DNA of 64,000 nucleotides. It comes from Deltaproteobacteria bacterium HGW-Deltaproteobacteria-2. GTDB taxonomy: Bacteria; Desulfobacterota; Syntrophia; Syntrophales; Smithellaceae. Where the stretch lies: NCBI GenBank assembly GCA_002840505.1, contig PHBC01000003.1, forward strand, positions 135,740 to 199,739, written 5' to 3'. The notes beneath the pieces were generated by a model that saw nothing but the letters and a program-made list of their open reading frames with translations, did not search any database and was not told the origin of the DNA. This document shows positions 26,006-35,483 of this stretch, piece after piece. Made by a program: the position numbers and the translations under genes. Numbering within the stretch: position 1 is the stretch's first letter; each line of letters starts with the position of its first letter.

Positions 26006-27370
26006 TTATTTGCGCAGATTGTACTTAATCATCTTCAACTGCAATCCCTTGCGGCTTAGACCCATTTTCTTAGCCGCGTTGGTGACATTACCACCAGCTT
26101 CCTCAAGGCATTTGATAATCATCTGCCGCTCGACGTTCTCCACATGCCCGCGTATGTATTCTTTAAACGGTTTTTTGCCGTCATCTGTCGGTTTCGCAGC
26201 AATCTTATCAAGAGATATTTTGAATTCATCGGGAACTTCCCCGGGAGTAATCCGGTTATCCTTTGCCAGAAGCATCATCCTTTCGATGAGATTCTCCAGT
26301 TCGCGAATATTGCCCGGCCATTCATAGCGTAAGAGCATTTCCTTCACTCCAAGTTCCATTCCGACTGAACGTTCCAGTTTTTTGTTGAACTTTTCCAGAA
26401 AATAATCAACGAGTGGAAGAATGTCTTCTTTTCTTGCTCTAAGCGGCGGAATATCGATAGGAAATACATTGAGGCGATAATACAAATCTTCCCGAAAATT
26501 TCCCGCCTGCACCTGACGCGAAAGATTCTGATTAGTGGCGGCTATAATGCGCACATCGACTTTAATTGTCCGCAATCCTCCGACTCTCTCAAATTCCTGT
26601 TCCTGAATAACGCGCAGTAGTTTGACCTGCATCTCGCGCGGGATCTCCGCTACTTCATCAAGGAACAATGTCCCTTTATGGGCCAGTTCAAACTTCCCCG
26701 GCTTTGTAATGGCCGCTCCGGTGTAGGCGCCTTTTTCATAACCGAAAAGTTCGCTTTCCATCAATGTTTCGGCAATAGCAGCACAATTGAGTTTGATAAG
26801 CGGATTATTTTTGCGCGGAGAATTGCAATGAATAGCTTCGGCAACCAATTCTTTACCAGTGCCCGTTTCACCCGTAATCATAACCGTTGTTGTTGTCTGG
26901 GCAACCCTTTTAATCGCATCAAAAACTTCCATGGTTTTGGGGCTTACGCCGATAATGCCTATTCGTTCGATTTCAGTCGGCGGCAAAGATAATTCGCTTT
27001 CTTTTAAAGCGCGTGTTTTAATGGCTTTGGAAATGATGTTTTTTAAATCATCAATATCGAATGGTTTGGTAATATAATCAAACGCGCCCTTCTTCAGAGC
27101 TTCTACGGCGGTTGCTATTGTGCCGTGAGCTGTAATCATAATCACGGGAATTTCCGGATTACGTTCGGAAATACTGGTCAGTAATTCCATACCGTCGATA
27201 TCCGGCATTTTTAAATCAGTAATAACAACATTTATATTATTTGATTGCAGAATCTGCAGAGCTTCGCGTCCGTTGGAAGCGGAAGAAATCTCAAAACCTT
27301 CCTTCTTCAGCATGGCCGATAACACCAGCCGCATATTCAGTTCATCATCAACTATTAAAATCTTTCCCAT
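26006..27370 (-). CDS. Sigma-54-dependent response regulator (NtrC/AtoC/ZraR type)
   Basis: 454 aa. REC domain with phospho-acceptor D52 (VITDLKMPD). The AAA+ domain has Walker A GETGTGKE, a GAYTGA version of the GAFTGA sigma-54 contact loop, Walker B TLFLDEVAE and an arginine-finger region. The Fis-type helix-turn-helix is at the end (GNVTNAAKKMGLSRKGL). It activates RNA polymerase-sigma54 promoters. It is 46 bases downstream of its presumed partner kinase. The regulon cannot be read here; I found no convincing -24/-12 site in the nearby gaps. Confidence 0.95.
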   Translation of the reverse strand: MGKILIVDDELNMRLVLSAMLKKEGFEISSASNGREALQILQSNNINVVITDLKMPDIDGMELLTSISERNPEIPVIMITAHGTIATAVEALKKGAFDYITKPFDIDDLKNIISKAIKTRALKESELSLPPTEIERIGIIGVSPKTMEVFDAIKRVAQTTTTVMITGETGTGKELVAEAIHCNSPRKNNPLIKLNCAAIAETLMESELFGYEKGAYTGAAITKPGKFELAHKGTLFLDEVAEIPREMQVKLLRVIQEQEFERVGGLRTIKVDVRIIAATNQNLSRQVQAGNFREDLYYRLNVFPIDIPPLRARKEDILPLVDYFLEKFNKKLERSVGMELGVKEMLLRYEWPGNIRELENLIERMMLLAKDNRITPGEVPDEFKISLDKIAAKPTDDGKKPFKEYIRGHVENVERQMIIKCLEEAGGNVTNAAKKMGLSRKGLQLKMIKYNLRK

Positions 27371-27416
27371 GATTTTTAATTATTACGCTTTGGAATTTTA
27401 ATCAAGTCAGATTGTT

Positions 27417-28943
27417 TCAATCCTGTTCAACCGCCTTAAGCCTGATGGAAAACACAGTGCCCTGAAAAGGAATTGATTCAACACTGATACTTCCGCCGTG
27501 TTCTTTAATAATTTTCTGGCAGATGGCCAGCCCCAATCCAGTACCCCTTTCCTTCGTCGTAAAAAACGGCTTAAAAATATCTTTGATGTCTTTATTATTG
27601 ATTCCGATTCCTGTATCTCGAATAGTCACAATTAGCATCCCTTCAGATTCCAATTCCTTACTGGACGTACGAAAAGTCAAAGTGCCGCCCTGCGGCATTG
27701 ATTCAATTGCATTTAGCGCTATATTCAAAATTACCTGTATAAATTGCTGTTCATCCACTTCCACTTCGGGAAGTTTTTCATCCAAATCCTGGACAATGGC
27801 AATTTTTTCTACCAGTTTATTCGCGGCGATAATAGAAATGACTTTTTTAATAACCAGGTTGATACTTTGAGATTTAAGGTTGAGTTTGTACGGACGCGCA
27901 TAATCAAGGATCTGACTGACAACGTTGTTCAATCTGTCAGTTCCCTCGACAATAATATTCAAGAGTTCGTGTTGCTCTTGAGTGGATGCTTCCGATTTCA
28001 GATATTGAGCCGCCCCTTTGATGGAACCCAGCGGATTACGAATTTCATGAGCCACAACAGGAGCCATTTCCGCCAGCATCAGCGCCTTTTCTCTTTCCAG
28101 TTTTTCATCAAATTCATAAAGAGAGGTAAAAACATCTTTACTATCCGGATAAAAGTAACTGAATATTTTTCTTACAATCATTTTCATCGGCGAAAAAGAC
28201 AGAGATATTAGAAAAGCCGCCAGTAACAAACCCATGATGGTGGGCGGAGTGCCGTTGAAAAATAAAGCCGCGAAATAAAAAATGACTGCTCCGGTAACAG
28301 TATTGACAAAAATTATCAGCCACCGCGCAAAGAAATCATGCAGTTCACGAAGCTGCGGATAAGCGATAACCAACAAAATAAAATAAAGCAAAACCGATGA
28401 AGCAACGCCTTTGACTATCGGCAAGTGAAGTCCCCAGTAATTCAATAAATGCATATTACCAAGAACCAGAGCAATAGGACATACAAAAAGTAAATATCCA
28501 AAACGTTTTCTTTCGTTTCCGGAAGGCAATTTATTTGTGTGCCACAACAGGGCCGCATAACACAAAACCAGAGCAAAAAGCGTGTATGATGTTATGGCAG
28601 AATTAAAATAAACTCCGTTGGACAAGGAAGTGAAAACGCAAACAGCTCCGCACAAACTCGCCAAAGCAAATAAGACAAACATTCTCAAAGAAATCAAAGA
28701 CTTGGTTCTGGTCAGATAACGGAAAAATCCAAGCGCTAAAGGCGCTATGGCCAAGGTTCCGAGATAGCTGATTTTCTGCAAAAAACTGAAATGAAAAACA
28801 TTCCATACGGAAAGTGCCCCCTGAGAAATAAACGCAGCGGCGCATAAGCGGGAGAAAGAAGACTGCAGCCTATCCTTCTTGCCGGTTATCATAAGAGAAA
28901 CAGAGATGGTAAAACTGGTCGCAGCTAGAATAAAAGTATCCAT
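27417..28943 (-). CDS. Membrane sensor histidine kinase of the NtrC-type pair
   Basis: 508 aa. The N-terminal half (about 1-265) holds about eight hydrophobic segments with no periplasmic sensor or PAS, so the sensor is the membrane domain itself. HisKA phospho-site is VAHEIRNPLGSIKGAAQYL. The ATPase domain has NIALNAIESMPQGG, RDTGIGI, FFTTKERGTGLGLAICQKI and GTVFSIRL. Together with the sigma-54 activator it forms a two-component system. The start codon is only nine bases from an inverted-repeat element, whose edge overlaps the SD (AAGG). Confidence 0.92.
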   Translation of the reverse strand: MDTFILAATSFTISVSLMITGKKDRLQSSFSRLCAAAFISQGALSVWNVFHFSFLQKISYLGTLAIAPLALGFFRYLTRTKSLISLRMFVLFALASLCGAVCVFTSLSNGVYFNSAITSYTLFALVLCYAALLWHTNKLPSGNERKRFGYLLFVCPIALVLGNMHLLNYWGLHLPIVKGVASSVLLYFILLVIAYPQLRELHDFFARWLIIFVNTVTGAVIFYFAALFFNGTPPTIMGLLLAAFLISLSFSPMKMIVRKIFSYFYPDSKDVFTSLYEFDEKLEREKALMLAEMAPVVAHEIRNPLGSIKGAAQYLKSEASTQEQHELLNIIVEGTDRLNNVVSQILDYARPYKLNLKSQSINLVIKKVISIIAANKLVEKIAIVQDLDEKLPEVEVDEQQFIQVILNIALNAIESMPQGGTLTFRTSSKELESEGMLIVTIRDTGIGINNKDIKDIFKPFFTTKERGTGLGLAICQKIIKEHGGSISVESIPFQGTVFSIRLKAVEQD

Positions 28944-28951
28944 AAATACCT

Positions 28952-29080
28952 TATACCAATTCTAAATCAAAGCGCTATTTTTGTTGGCGTCGTCGTCGGC
29001 TTCCTCAACGTATGTACACAATACGCCTCGTCGCCTCCGCCTAGCCGCCTCAATATCATCTTTGATTTAGAAATGGTATA
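28952..29080. repeat. 129-base element with 21-base terminal inverted repeats
   Basis: The left terminus 28952-28972 (TATACCAATTCTAAATCAAAG, 21 bases, given here as TATACCAATTC and TAAATCAAAG) is matched in inverse at 29060-29080 with one mismatch. The core at 29004-29029 is the reverse complement of the core of the 25871-25995 element (GAGGCGTAT...CATACGTTGAG). It lies immediately upstream of the kinase gene and contains no open frame. Confidence 0.8.
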
Positions 29081-29178
29081 GTAAATCAGATTTTAATAAT
29101 CTCTTTATAGAAATGTTAATTTGAAAGCATACTATTATGCCATATTAATAAAATGCAAAAAACCGGCTACCGGGAATT

Positions 29179-31662
29179 TTATTTACTTCCCATATTATTC
29201 AAACCGGCCAGCGATATTTTAAACATAAACCTGACGTCGTCATCGGTTTCGGTTAAATCAAATCCCATACCCCAGCATTGTTTATGATAAAAAATCCCGA
29301 CTGTATTCTCTATTGTCTTGGAATTAAATAGATCACGTCTCGAAATAAACGTGCCATCAATATTCTTAGTGATCACTGCTTTTAAATAAAGATTGATTTC
29401 TTCAATAGAGTCTAAAGTATAACGGTAACCGATCGTCATCATATCTCCGCGCCAATCCTTGATATTTAAATCATAATTTGTTTGTTTCCATCCATCGTAA
29501 ACATTGTATACGTTGCGCGCCATGAACGAAAAATATTTGTGAGGAGTAAGATCAAATTCTATCCCCAGATCGGAGAAAGGCCTTCTTTCCTGAGTAACGC
29601 CTTCCATATTTTTATTGGCTTCATGTATGTCGTATATCTGAAATAATCTCAGCCGGAGAAATTCCAGATAACTGTATGCGCCATGATTATCCTTTATTTT
29701 TGCAGTAAGTGTATTTGTGAACGACCAGGCAACAGCGTTTTGCTCTGTTAAAGCATTACCGAATACAGTTGTGAAGGGATTTGTACCGGGCATCGGAAAC
29801 GGTGATGAAGCAGGCACATAATAATCGGGGACATTGTCCATATTCACGCCGGGAATATAGGAATAGATTATTTCCGGTTTTATTTCATGCCTTACTTTTT
29901 CCCAGCCATTTATATTAACATTGAATATGCGGGAAAGCTGGCTGCTTAAAGATACCGACGCATTAAAAACAGTGCTATCGGCCGTCTTGTTTTTTGAATC
30001 GGTTTGATTGTCATCCCTGCTCCAAAATGTTTCTTTGAGGGCAAATTGCGGAATTATTTTAACGTAGCGGGATATATTAAATGGAGCAGATAGCGTTGGT
30101 GATAAACCAACGTAGTGACCCTTTTGGCCTTCACCCCGGTAGAAATAATCGTAAGTGCCGGCGAATTCGTAATATACGGGAGTATTTAAAAAGGGCTGTT
30201 TGATGCCAGTCAAAACTATCTCCGGATATTTCTGTAAAGTTTTATCATTATTGACGGCTGCAAAGTCGTCGGTGGAATTGATCAGTCCTGTTAAATTAAA
30301 GTTAGACCATCCTTTATAGATACGGATAGTCGATTCCAGATAACGAAGTGATTTATCGCCTTTAAAGGAAACATTTTTAAAATTGTCTTCACCTGTCTGG
30401 GCATAATTATCAAGGTAGTAATTTTGAGAGGAAAAATCTTTAAAATACCACTTATCTGATGCCTTTTTCAGATCGGTTCTTAAATAAAACTGCGAATCGA
30501 AATTTGTCTGATGATTAAAATAATAAGACCAGCGCTTGTGCATTTCCTGCCAGTCACGGCTTGTTGCCATATCTGTTGTTTCAGTAACGTAGCGTGTATC
30601 TTCTATGTAGTCACCGTAAAATGTTCCAAATGATTTTTCCCCCAGATAATATCTGAATTCCGCGCCTTCTTTGAATCCTCTCTTTTCGATATAGCGCTGA
30701 TAAAAAGTAGCATCCATCTGAGGAGAAATCGCCCAAAAATAAGGAACCTCGATATCGATACCGTCTTTATCTCTGGAATAGGCAAGATACGGAAGCAGGA
30801 ATCCCGACTGACGTTTGGTTTTCGCGGGAAAAGGAAGAATCGGAGAATAGAATATCGGCAAACATTTCGCGAGAAACCGAGCGTCCTTCATTACACCGTA
30901 ACCCTCGATGGTTACCTTCATTTCGCTGCCGGTAATTTGCCAATCAGGATTTTCGCCATCACATGTTGTTGCCGAAGGTTGTTTAATAAAATACGTATTT
31001 TCGCCGGTCTTCTCGATTTTATCGCCTTTCACATGAAAATTATTTCTTGCGTAAAAAGCCTTAGCCTTATAAGCAACCCCCGTTTTGTTTTCTATATTAA
31101 TAACAATCTTATCGCCCTGTAAGGTATCCTTTCCCATTTTCAAAAAGGCGCTGCCTTGAGCGGTGGCAACATTATTTTTATTATCAAATTCTACATCATC
31201 GGCAGAAAGAGCCGCACCACTATAAAACATACTTACTTTACCCCTGGCATGGTAAACATCACGAACGTTGTCGTAATCCATACTGTCCGCTTCAATACTG
31301 GCGGAATTGCCATTTTTTTTGTTTTCAACAACTGCGTCTTCCTGAACAGGAATGATATCGTTTTTATTATTCAACTCCATATCATCTTCATCGAGCGCAT
31401 CTTCGTCATAAATCAAGCCCACTTTCCCTTGAGTACGATGTACTTCCGGAAAACGGTCTTTGTTCACGTCGTCCGCTTTAATTTTCGCTAAATTTTCATT
31501 ATTGGGATTTTCAACAGCAGAAGCTAAGGGGCAGAAAATTAAAATCATTATCGCAATCAGGAAGGCAACGGCTAAATCAATCTTCAATATATTGAATACA
31601 ACAAAGAATATATTATTGTTTTTTTTAGATTTGAATTTTTTATGCCCGATTGCAATCATCAT
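29179..31662 (-). CDS. lptD: LPS assembly outer-membrane protein LptD
   Basis: 827 aa from ATG 31662, chosen because SD AAAGG sits before this ATG pair and because the upstream frame overlaps folC. A signal or anchor helix (AVAFLIAIMILIFC) is near residues 30-45. An N-terminal OstA/LptA-like domain appears as two tandem similar repeats, the first acidic and degenerate. The LptD barrel domain starts at SATTCDGENPDWQITGSEM and FYSPILPFPAKTKRQSGFL. It inserts LPS into the outer leaflet with LptE. It follows folC closely in the same direction. Confidence 0.9.
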   Translation of the reverse strand: MMIAIGHKKFKSKKNNNIFFVVFNILKIDLAVAFLIAIMILIFCPLASAVENPNNENLAKIKADDVNKDRFPEVHRTQGKVGLIYDEDALDEDDMELNNKNDIIPVQEDAVVENKKNGNSASIEADSMDYDNVRDVYHARGKVSMFYSGAALSADDVEFDNKNNVATAQGSAFLKMGKDTLQGDKIVINIENKTGVAYKAKAFYARNNFHVKGDKIEKTGENTYFIKQPSATTCDGENPDWQITGSEMKVTIEGYGVMKDARFLAKCLPIFYSPILPFPAKTKRQSGFLLPYLAYSRDKDGIDIEVPYFWAISPQMDATFYQRYIEKRGFKEGAEFRYYLGEKSFGTFYGDYIEDTRYVTETTDMATSRDWQEMHKRWSYYFNHQTNFDSQFYLRTDLKKASDKWYFKDFSSQNYYLDNYAQTGEDNFKNVSFKGDKSLRYLESTIRIYKGWSNFNLTGLINSTDDFAAVNNDKTLQKYPEIVLTGIKQPFLNTPVYYEFAGTYDYFYRGEGQKGHYVGLSPTLSAPFNISRYVKIIPQFALKETFWSRDDNQTDSKNKTADSTVFNASVSLSSQLSRIFNVNINGWEKVRHEIKPEIIYSYIPGVNMDNVPDYYVPASSPFPMPGTNPFTTVFGNALTEQNAVAWSFTNTLTAKIKDNHGAYSYLEFLRLRLFQIYDIHEANKNMEGVTQERRPFSDLGIEFDLTPHKYFSFMARNVYNVYDGWKQTNYDLNIKDWRGDMMTIGYRYTLDSIEEINLYLKAVITKNIDGTFISRRDLFNSKTIENTVGIFYHKQCWGMGFDLTETDDDVRFMFKISLAGLNNMGSK

Positions 31663-31693
31663 TCTACCTTTGTCGATTAAACCTGTATCTTCT

Positions 31694-32977
31694 TTACCGA
31701 TTTTTACTATCATATAAGGCAATTTTAGGAAATGTCTGTTTTACTTCGCCGGCCAGATAAAAAGATCCTGTAGCACATATAAGATCATGCTTTTTAGCCA
31801 TGATCTGCGCCCGATCAATCGCTTCTCCCACACTTTTAGTAACAATTGCCGGATAGCCCATTTTTTTTACTGTTTCCATAATATCATCCACCGGCTTAGC
31901 CCGTTTGGTTTTTGGTTGAGTTAATATTATTAGCGGGGCAAGAGGAATTATTCTTTGTAACATTTGACGATAGTTCTTATCAGCAAGAGCGCCAAAGATA
32001 AGAATTAAACGGCGATAAGAAAAATCGTTTTTTAAAGACCGGCATAAAGCGCTGATGCCTGCCGGATTATGAGCTCCATCAAGAAGAAAGAAAGGATCCT
32101 TTTTTAAAACTTCGAGCCTTCCTTCCCAATGTGTATTTTTCAATCCCGCGTAAATTGCCGTATCATCAACACTAAAACCTTTTTTCTCGATAAATTCGAT
32201 CGTCGCTAACGCCAACGCGGCATTAGATAACTGATGATCGCCTTGCAGAGGAATTATTAAATTTTTCAGATTACGATGCAGACCCCTATAGTTTAAAGAA
32301 CCATTTTTTTGCTTTTTGATTTTTATATCGTTGCCCAGACAGTATAGTTTTGCTTGTCGCTGCCGGCATACGTTTTTCAAAACTTCTAAAACTTTTTCTT
32401 GTTTTACCGCTGTAACACAGATGCCTTTTCGCTTTATGATCCCTGCTTTTTCACTGGTTATTGATTCCAGAGTATTACCAAGATAATCCATATGATCGAA
32501 AGCAATATTGGTGATCACTGAAACCAACGGATTACAAACATTTGTAGCATCAAGCCTTCCACCCAGACCAACCTCCAGAACAGCAATATCTATTTTCCGG
32601 TGCTGAAAATATACCAGGGCTGCAGCAGTTAAAAATTCAAAATATGTTACATGTCGTTTCTTTTTATCTTTAACATACCCGACAATCCGGTCAAATTCCT
32701 TTCGAGAAATTTTCTTTCCGTTGACGACAATCCTTTCCCGAACATCAACCAAATGCGGAGAGGTATATAGACCAACCTTATAACCGGCACGGCACAGGAT
32801 AGAAGCAGTCATTGCCGCAGTTGACCCTTTGCCATTGGTGCCGGCAATCAATATTGTTTTATATGATTTTTGTGGATTTCCCAGCCTTGACAACAGCCCG
32901 GTAATTGCCGCAAGCCCAAAATGCATCTTATCAACATTCAAGCCGGCAAGATATTCAGAAGAATTAAATTTACTCAT
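31694..32977 (-). CDS. folC: Bifunctional dihydrofolate synthase / folylpolyglutamate synthase
   Basis: 427 aa Mur-ligase-family enzyme. The P-loop is GTNGKGSTAAM (residues 46 onward), followed by SPHLVDVRERI, VGLGGRLDATNV, TNIAFDHMDYLG and FLLDGAHNPAG. It adds glutamate to dihydropteroate and to reduced folates in the cytoplasm. The family signatures are complete and the length is normal. Confidence 0.95.
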   Translation of the reverse strand: MSKFNSSEYLAGLNVDKMHFGLAAITGLLSRLGNPQKSYKTILIAGTNGKGSTAAMTASILCRAGYKVGLYTSPHLVDVRERIVVNGKKISRKEFDRIVGYVKDKKKRHVTYFEFLTAAALVYFQHRKIDIAVLEVGLGGRLDATNVCNPLVSVITNIAFDHMDYLGNTLESITSEKAGIIKRKGICVTAVKQEKVLEVLKNVCRQRQAKLYCLGNDIKIKKQKNGSLNYRGLHRNLKNLIIPLQGDHQLSNAALALATIEFIEKKGFSVDDTAIYAGLKNTHWEGRLEVLKKDPFFLLDGAHNPAGISALCRSLKNDFSYRRLILIFGALADKNYRQMLQRIIPLAPLIILTQPKTKRAKPVDDIMETVKKMGYPAIVTKSVGEAIDRAQIMAKKHDLICATGSFYLAGEVKQTFPKIALYDSKNR

Positions 32978-32992
32978 TTGTTTTGAGAGTGT

Positions 32993-33760
32993 TTAAATAC
33001 GGATTATTTGACCATCTTTAATAATGTTAATTTTTCTATCTTTTATTAACGACACTTCTTTACGTATAACTTCATGATAGCTTGGTTTCATGTGATAGAG
33101 GTAAATATCCGGTTTTTTGCCTTTCAATTTTTTAAGTTCCACCTGCAAATAAGATGGCGTGAGGTGACCTGTTATACTCGCGACAGCTTTCATGGAATCC
33201 GGTAAAGAAGTTTCAATAAATACCGCATTGAGGTCTTTAATCTTCTTTGCCACCTGCCAGGTCTTCTCGGTAGGCCCGGTATCGCCGAGGAAAATTACTG
33301 TTTTGTTTTTACTTTCAATTACGTATCCGACGGTTTCCACAACGTGATGAACATTAATCGCACTGATCTGGAAATCACCTATTGTTTGCTTCCTTCCGGG
33401 CTTGATAATTTGAAATTTTATCAGCGGCGCTTTTATGCCGGGTATTCTGGAAAAATCAGGCCAGATAACATTGTTAAACAGATGACGGCGAATTGCCTCG
33501 ATAATGCCTTTCGTACTGACAATAACTAACTGATTTTTCTTGCCCTGATGGAAAATATTGTCGGCAAGAAACATAAGATCGCGAACGTGATCCAAATGAG
33601 CATGGGTAATTAAAATGTAATCAATTTTCATCTGTTCTTTAAGGCTTAAAACCGTGGTAACTGTTCCGGCATCGACTAAGACGTTTTGCCCGATGAGGAA
33701 ACTTGTCGTATTATAATCAGGGAGCTGTGAACCGTGACAACCAAGGACTCTTATCCTCAT
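32993..33760 (-). CDS. MBL-fold hydrolase resembling class II cyclic-nucleotide phosphodiesterase
   Basis: 255 aa, no signal peptide. The metal motif is THAHLDHVRDL; further ligands are in HHVVETVGY, FLGDTGPTE and LYHMKPSY. The layout (short N-terminus MRIRVLGCHGS, ITGHLTP segment) matches the class II 3',5'-cyclic nucleotide phosphodiesterase / MBL group. cAMP or cGMP hydrolysis is possible but unproved. SD GGAGG precedes the ATG, and it is 15 bases upstream of folC. Confidence 0.8.
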   Translation of the reverse strand: MRIRVLGCHGSQLPDYNTTSFLIGQNVLVDAGTVTTVLSLKEQMKIDYILITHAHLDHVRDLMFLADNIFHQGKKNQLVIVSTKGIIEAIRRHLFNNVIWPDFSRIPGIKAPLIKFQIIKPGRKQTIGDFQISAINVHHVVETVGYVIESKNKTVIFLGDTGPTEKTWQVAKKIKDLNAVFIETSLPDSMKAVASITGHLTPSYLQVELKKLKGKKPDIYLYHMKPSYHEVIRKEVSLIKDRKINIIKDGQIIRI

Positions 33761-33895
33761 TTCGTCCTCCTCATAATTGATGCTTTACACCACGCTGCCA
33801 ATTAAACAGTAATTTAATATGGAATCGGTACAATAAACTAGCACACCTTTTCTAGGCAGGCAATTAATTTGTAAAACTCTGTAATGAAAGGAGTA

Positions 33896-34720
33896 TTATT
33901 TATTGTCAGATAACAAACTCTGCCAGGTATGACGTTCCAGAAAAGAGCCGGGAACGTTTTTTTCCATTTCTTCGAAGAGCGCGAAAGGCGCAGCAAAGGT
34001 CATCAAATTAGGATCGCCCAACTGCTTGCGAACGTAAACACGGGCGGAAAGATCGGTCAGGCCGACAACTGCCCGGGGATTTTTTGATTCAGCTTCGCGA
34101 TAAGGATAAATGCCGATTGTCTGACAGCCGGCAGCAAAGGGAATGATCACATTTTCATTATCGTCGCGTCCGTAATTGGCCAGAACTGTCAGTGCCGAAA
34201 GTTGATCGGGATTAACAAAGAAAATTATCGTCTGCGGTTTCTCTTTCAACAGATCAACAGCGGACAGCGGCTGAAAAACAACATAGGTTGCAGGTATCTC
34301 AGTCATAGGGAGAGCCTTGACAAATCTTTCAACAAGTTCCGGACTTTTGATGTATCGCTCTCCATGCAGAAAATTATCGTAACTTTCTTGGGTCATGAAA
34401 GGCTTGATCTTTTCGGCAATCTCCATTCCACCCTGACGTTTAGCATTTCCGGTGGAAAGAAAATGACAAAATCCTTCTTCACCGCCGGGGAAATTTTTAT
34501 ACTGGTTGCCGAATCCCAACCCCACACCGCCGCCGAAACAACCAAATGTTTTCTTACCGGCAACAGCGGTTTTACCCTTGGCCGCATGAACAGCCAGCCA
34601 CATCACACAACCCCATTTGCCTTCGGAAAACTGCATGGCCTCCGCAGGTTTTTCATTGGACCACATCAGCGCCACCGGCTGGTATTTCAGCCTAAGTGCC
34701 TCTGCAATTTTGCTTTCCAT
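33896..34720 (-). CDS. DUF169 domain protein
   Basis: 274 aa from ATG 34720, which has SD AAAGGA at good spacing; an in-frame TTG two codons earlier is less likely. The family start LRLKYQPVALMWSNEKP and the Gly/Cys-rich block KTFGCFGGGVGLGFG are characteristic. No catalytic motif or cofactor site is recognisable. The family is common in anaerobes and archaea; its function is unknown. Confidence 0.82.
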   Translation of the reverse strand: MESKIAEALRLKYQPVALMWSNEKPAEAMQFSEGKWGCVMWLAVHAAKGKTAVAGKKTFGCFGGGVGLGFGNQYKNFPGGEEGFCHFLSTGNAKRQGGMEIAEKIKPFMTQESYDNFLHGERYIKSPELVERFVKALPMTEIPATYVVFQPLSAVDLLKEKPQTIIFFVNPDQLSALTVLANYGRDDNENVIIPFAAGCQTIGIYPYREAESKNPRAVVGLTDLSARVYVRKQLGDPNLMTFAAPFALFEEMEKNVPGSFLERHTWQSLLSDNK

Positions 34721-34861
34721 TACCAATTTTCCTTTATATTTAAGCTCTGATATTATTTTATGTAAAGCATAAAAAATATTACTGATTTTAAACGCAACAT
34801 TATCACTGCGCGCTCATTTCAATTAAATATTTTTACATGAGAACGTGAAAATTTGATACGC

Positions 34862-35122
34862 TTAGTCAGGTATTACTTTAAATACCTCATCGCCCGGCCG
34901 TACGCGATCGGAAACCTTGATGCCGATAAAATCTCCGGCAACCGCTTTGGGCACCGATTTGTTGTCCACTTCCATTGATTGAATCACATCGGTAAAATCG
35001 GTGGTATGACCGGAAAACTTGATGCTGTCGCCCACGGCTATTTCTCCAACCGTAATCTTTACAGCGGCTACGGAAGGTTTTGGGAAATACTTCATTACTT
35101 CGCCAATTTTCTTCTCTGCCAT
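34862..35122 (-). CDS. Small translation-elongation-factor-like protein (EF-Tu domain 2-like barrel)
   Basis: 86 aa. The start ATG 35122 has SD AGGAGG seven bases upstream; a TTG two codons earlier is too close to the SD. The sequence (VGEIAVGDSIKFSGHTTDF, AGDFIGIKVSDRVRPGDEVF) is the beta-barrel seen in EF-Tu domain 2 and at the end of U32 peptidases, but with no G domain. The function is unknown. Confidence 0.75.
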   Translation of the reverse strand: MAEKKIGEVMKYFPKPSVAAVKITVGEIAVGDSIKFSGHTTDFTDVIQSMEVDNKSVPKAVAGDFIGIKVSDRVRPGDEVFKVIPD

Positions 35123-35156
35123 AACCAAACCTCCTTTATTATACTATGTCTGCAAG

Positions 35157-35375
35157 TTATTACTTCGGCAATTAAATATATACAACGTTTCTTTCTCTAT
35201 CCTCCGCTGGCGGAGGTGGCCCGATGAGGAATCGGGACGGAGGTGGAAAGCAGTGTCGATTTAACTTATGAATATATAACTGCTTTAAAAATATCCACCC
35301 CCTTAATCCCCCGCCAGCGGGCGACACGCAAACGTAAAATGGGACTATTAACATGTTTAATTGCCGAAGTAATAA
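35157..35375. repeat. 219-base element bounded by perfect 20-base inverted repeats
   Basis: 35157-35176 (TTATTACTTCGGCAATTAAA) and 35356-35375 are exact reverse complements. Inside are the palindrome CCTCCGCTGGCGGAGG (35201-35216) and the block CCACCCCCTTAATCCCCCGC. There is no open frame. It lies in the 400-base gap between the rplQ terminator and the EF-Tu-domain-like gene. Confidence 0.75.
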
Positions 35376-35483
35376 TATCTCCAATAGCGTAAAATATAAC
35401 CGGCAAAATCCCGATCGCTTCGCTTCTGAAACTCGGGACTAACATTGTTATTGTAATTTTTTTGGTGTAAAAAGACAATAATA
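35376..35483. other. Non-coding spacer between element and rplQ terminator
   Basis: AT-rich sequence with one imperfect hairpin, TCCCGA...TCGGGA (around 35407-35437). The hairpin resembles the ATCCCG...GGGAT hairpin between the direct repeats near 18465. No gene is seen. Confidence 0.45.

Noticed and set aside
35201..35216. Palindrome CCTCCGCTGGCGGAGG as a terminator
   Set aside because: No T-tract on either side, and it lies inside the 35157-35375 element, so it is treated as part of that repeat.
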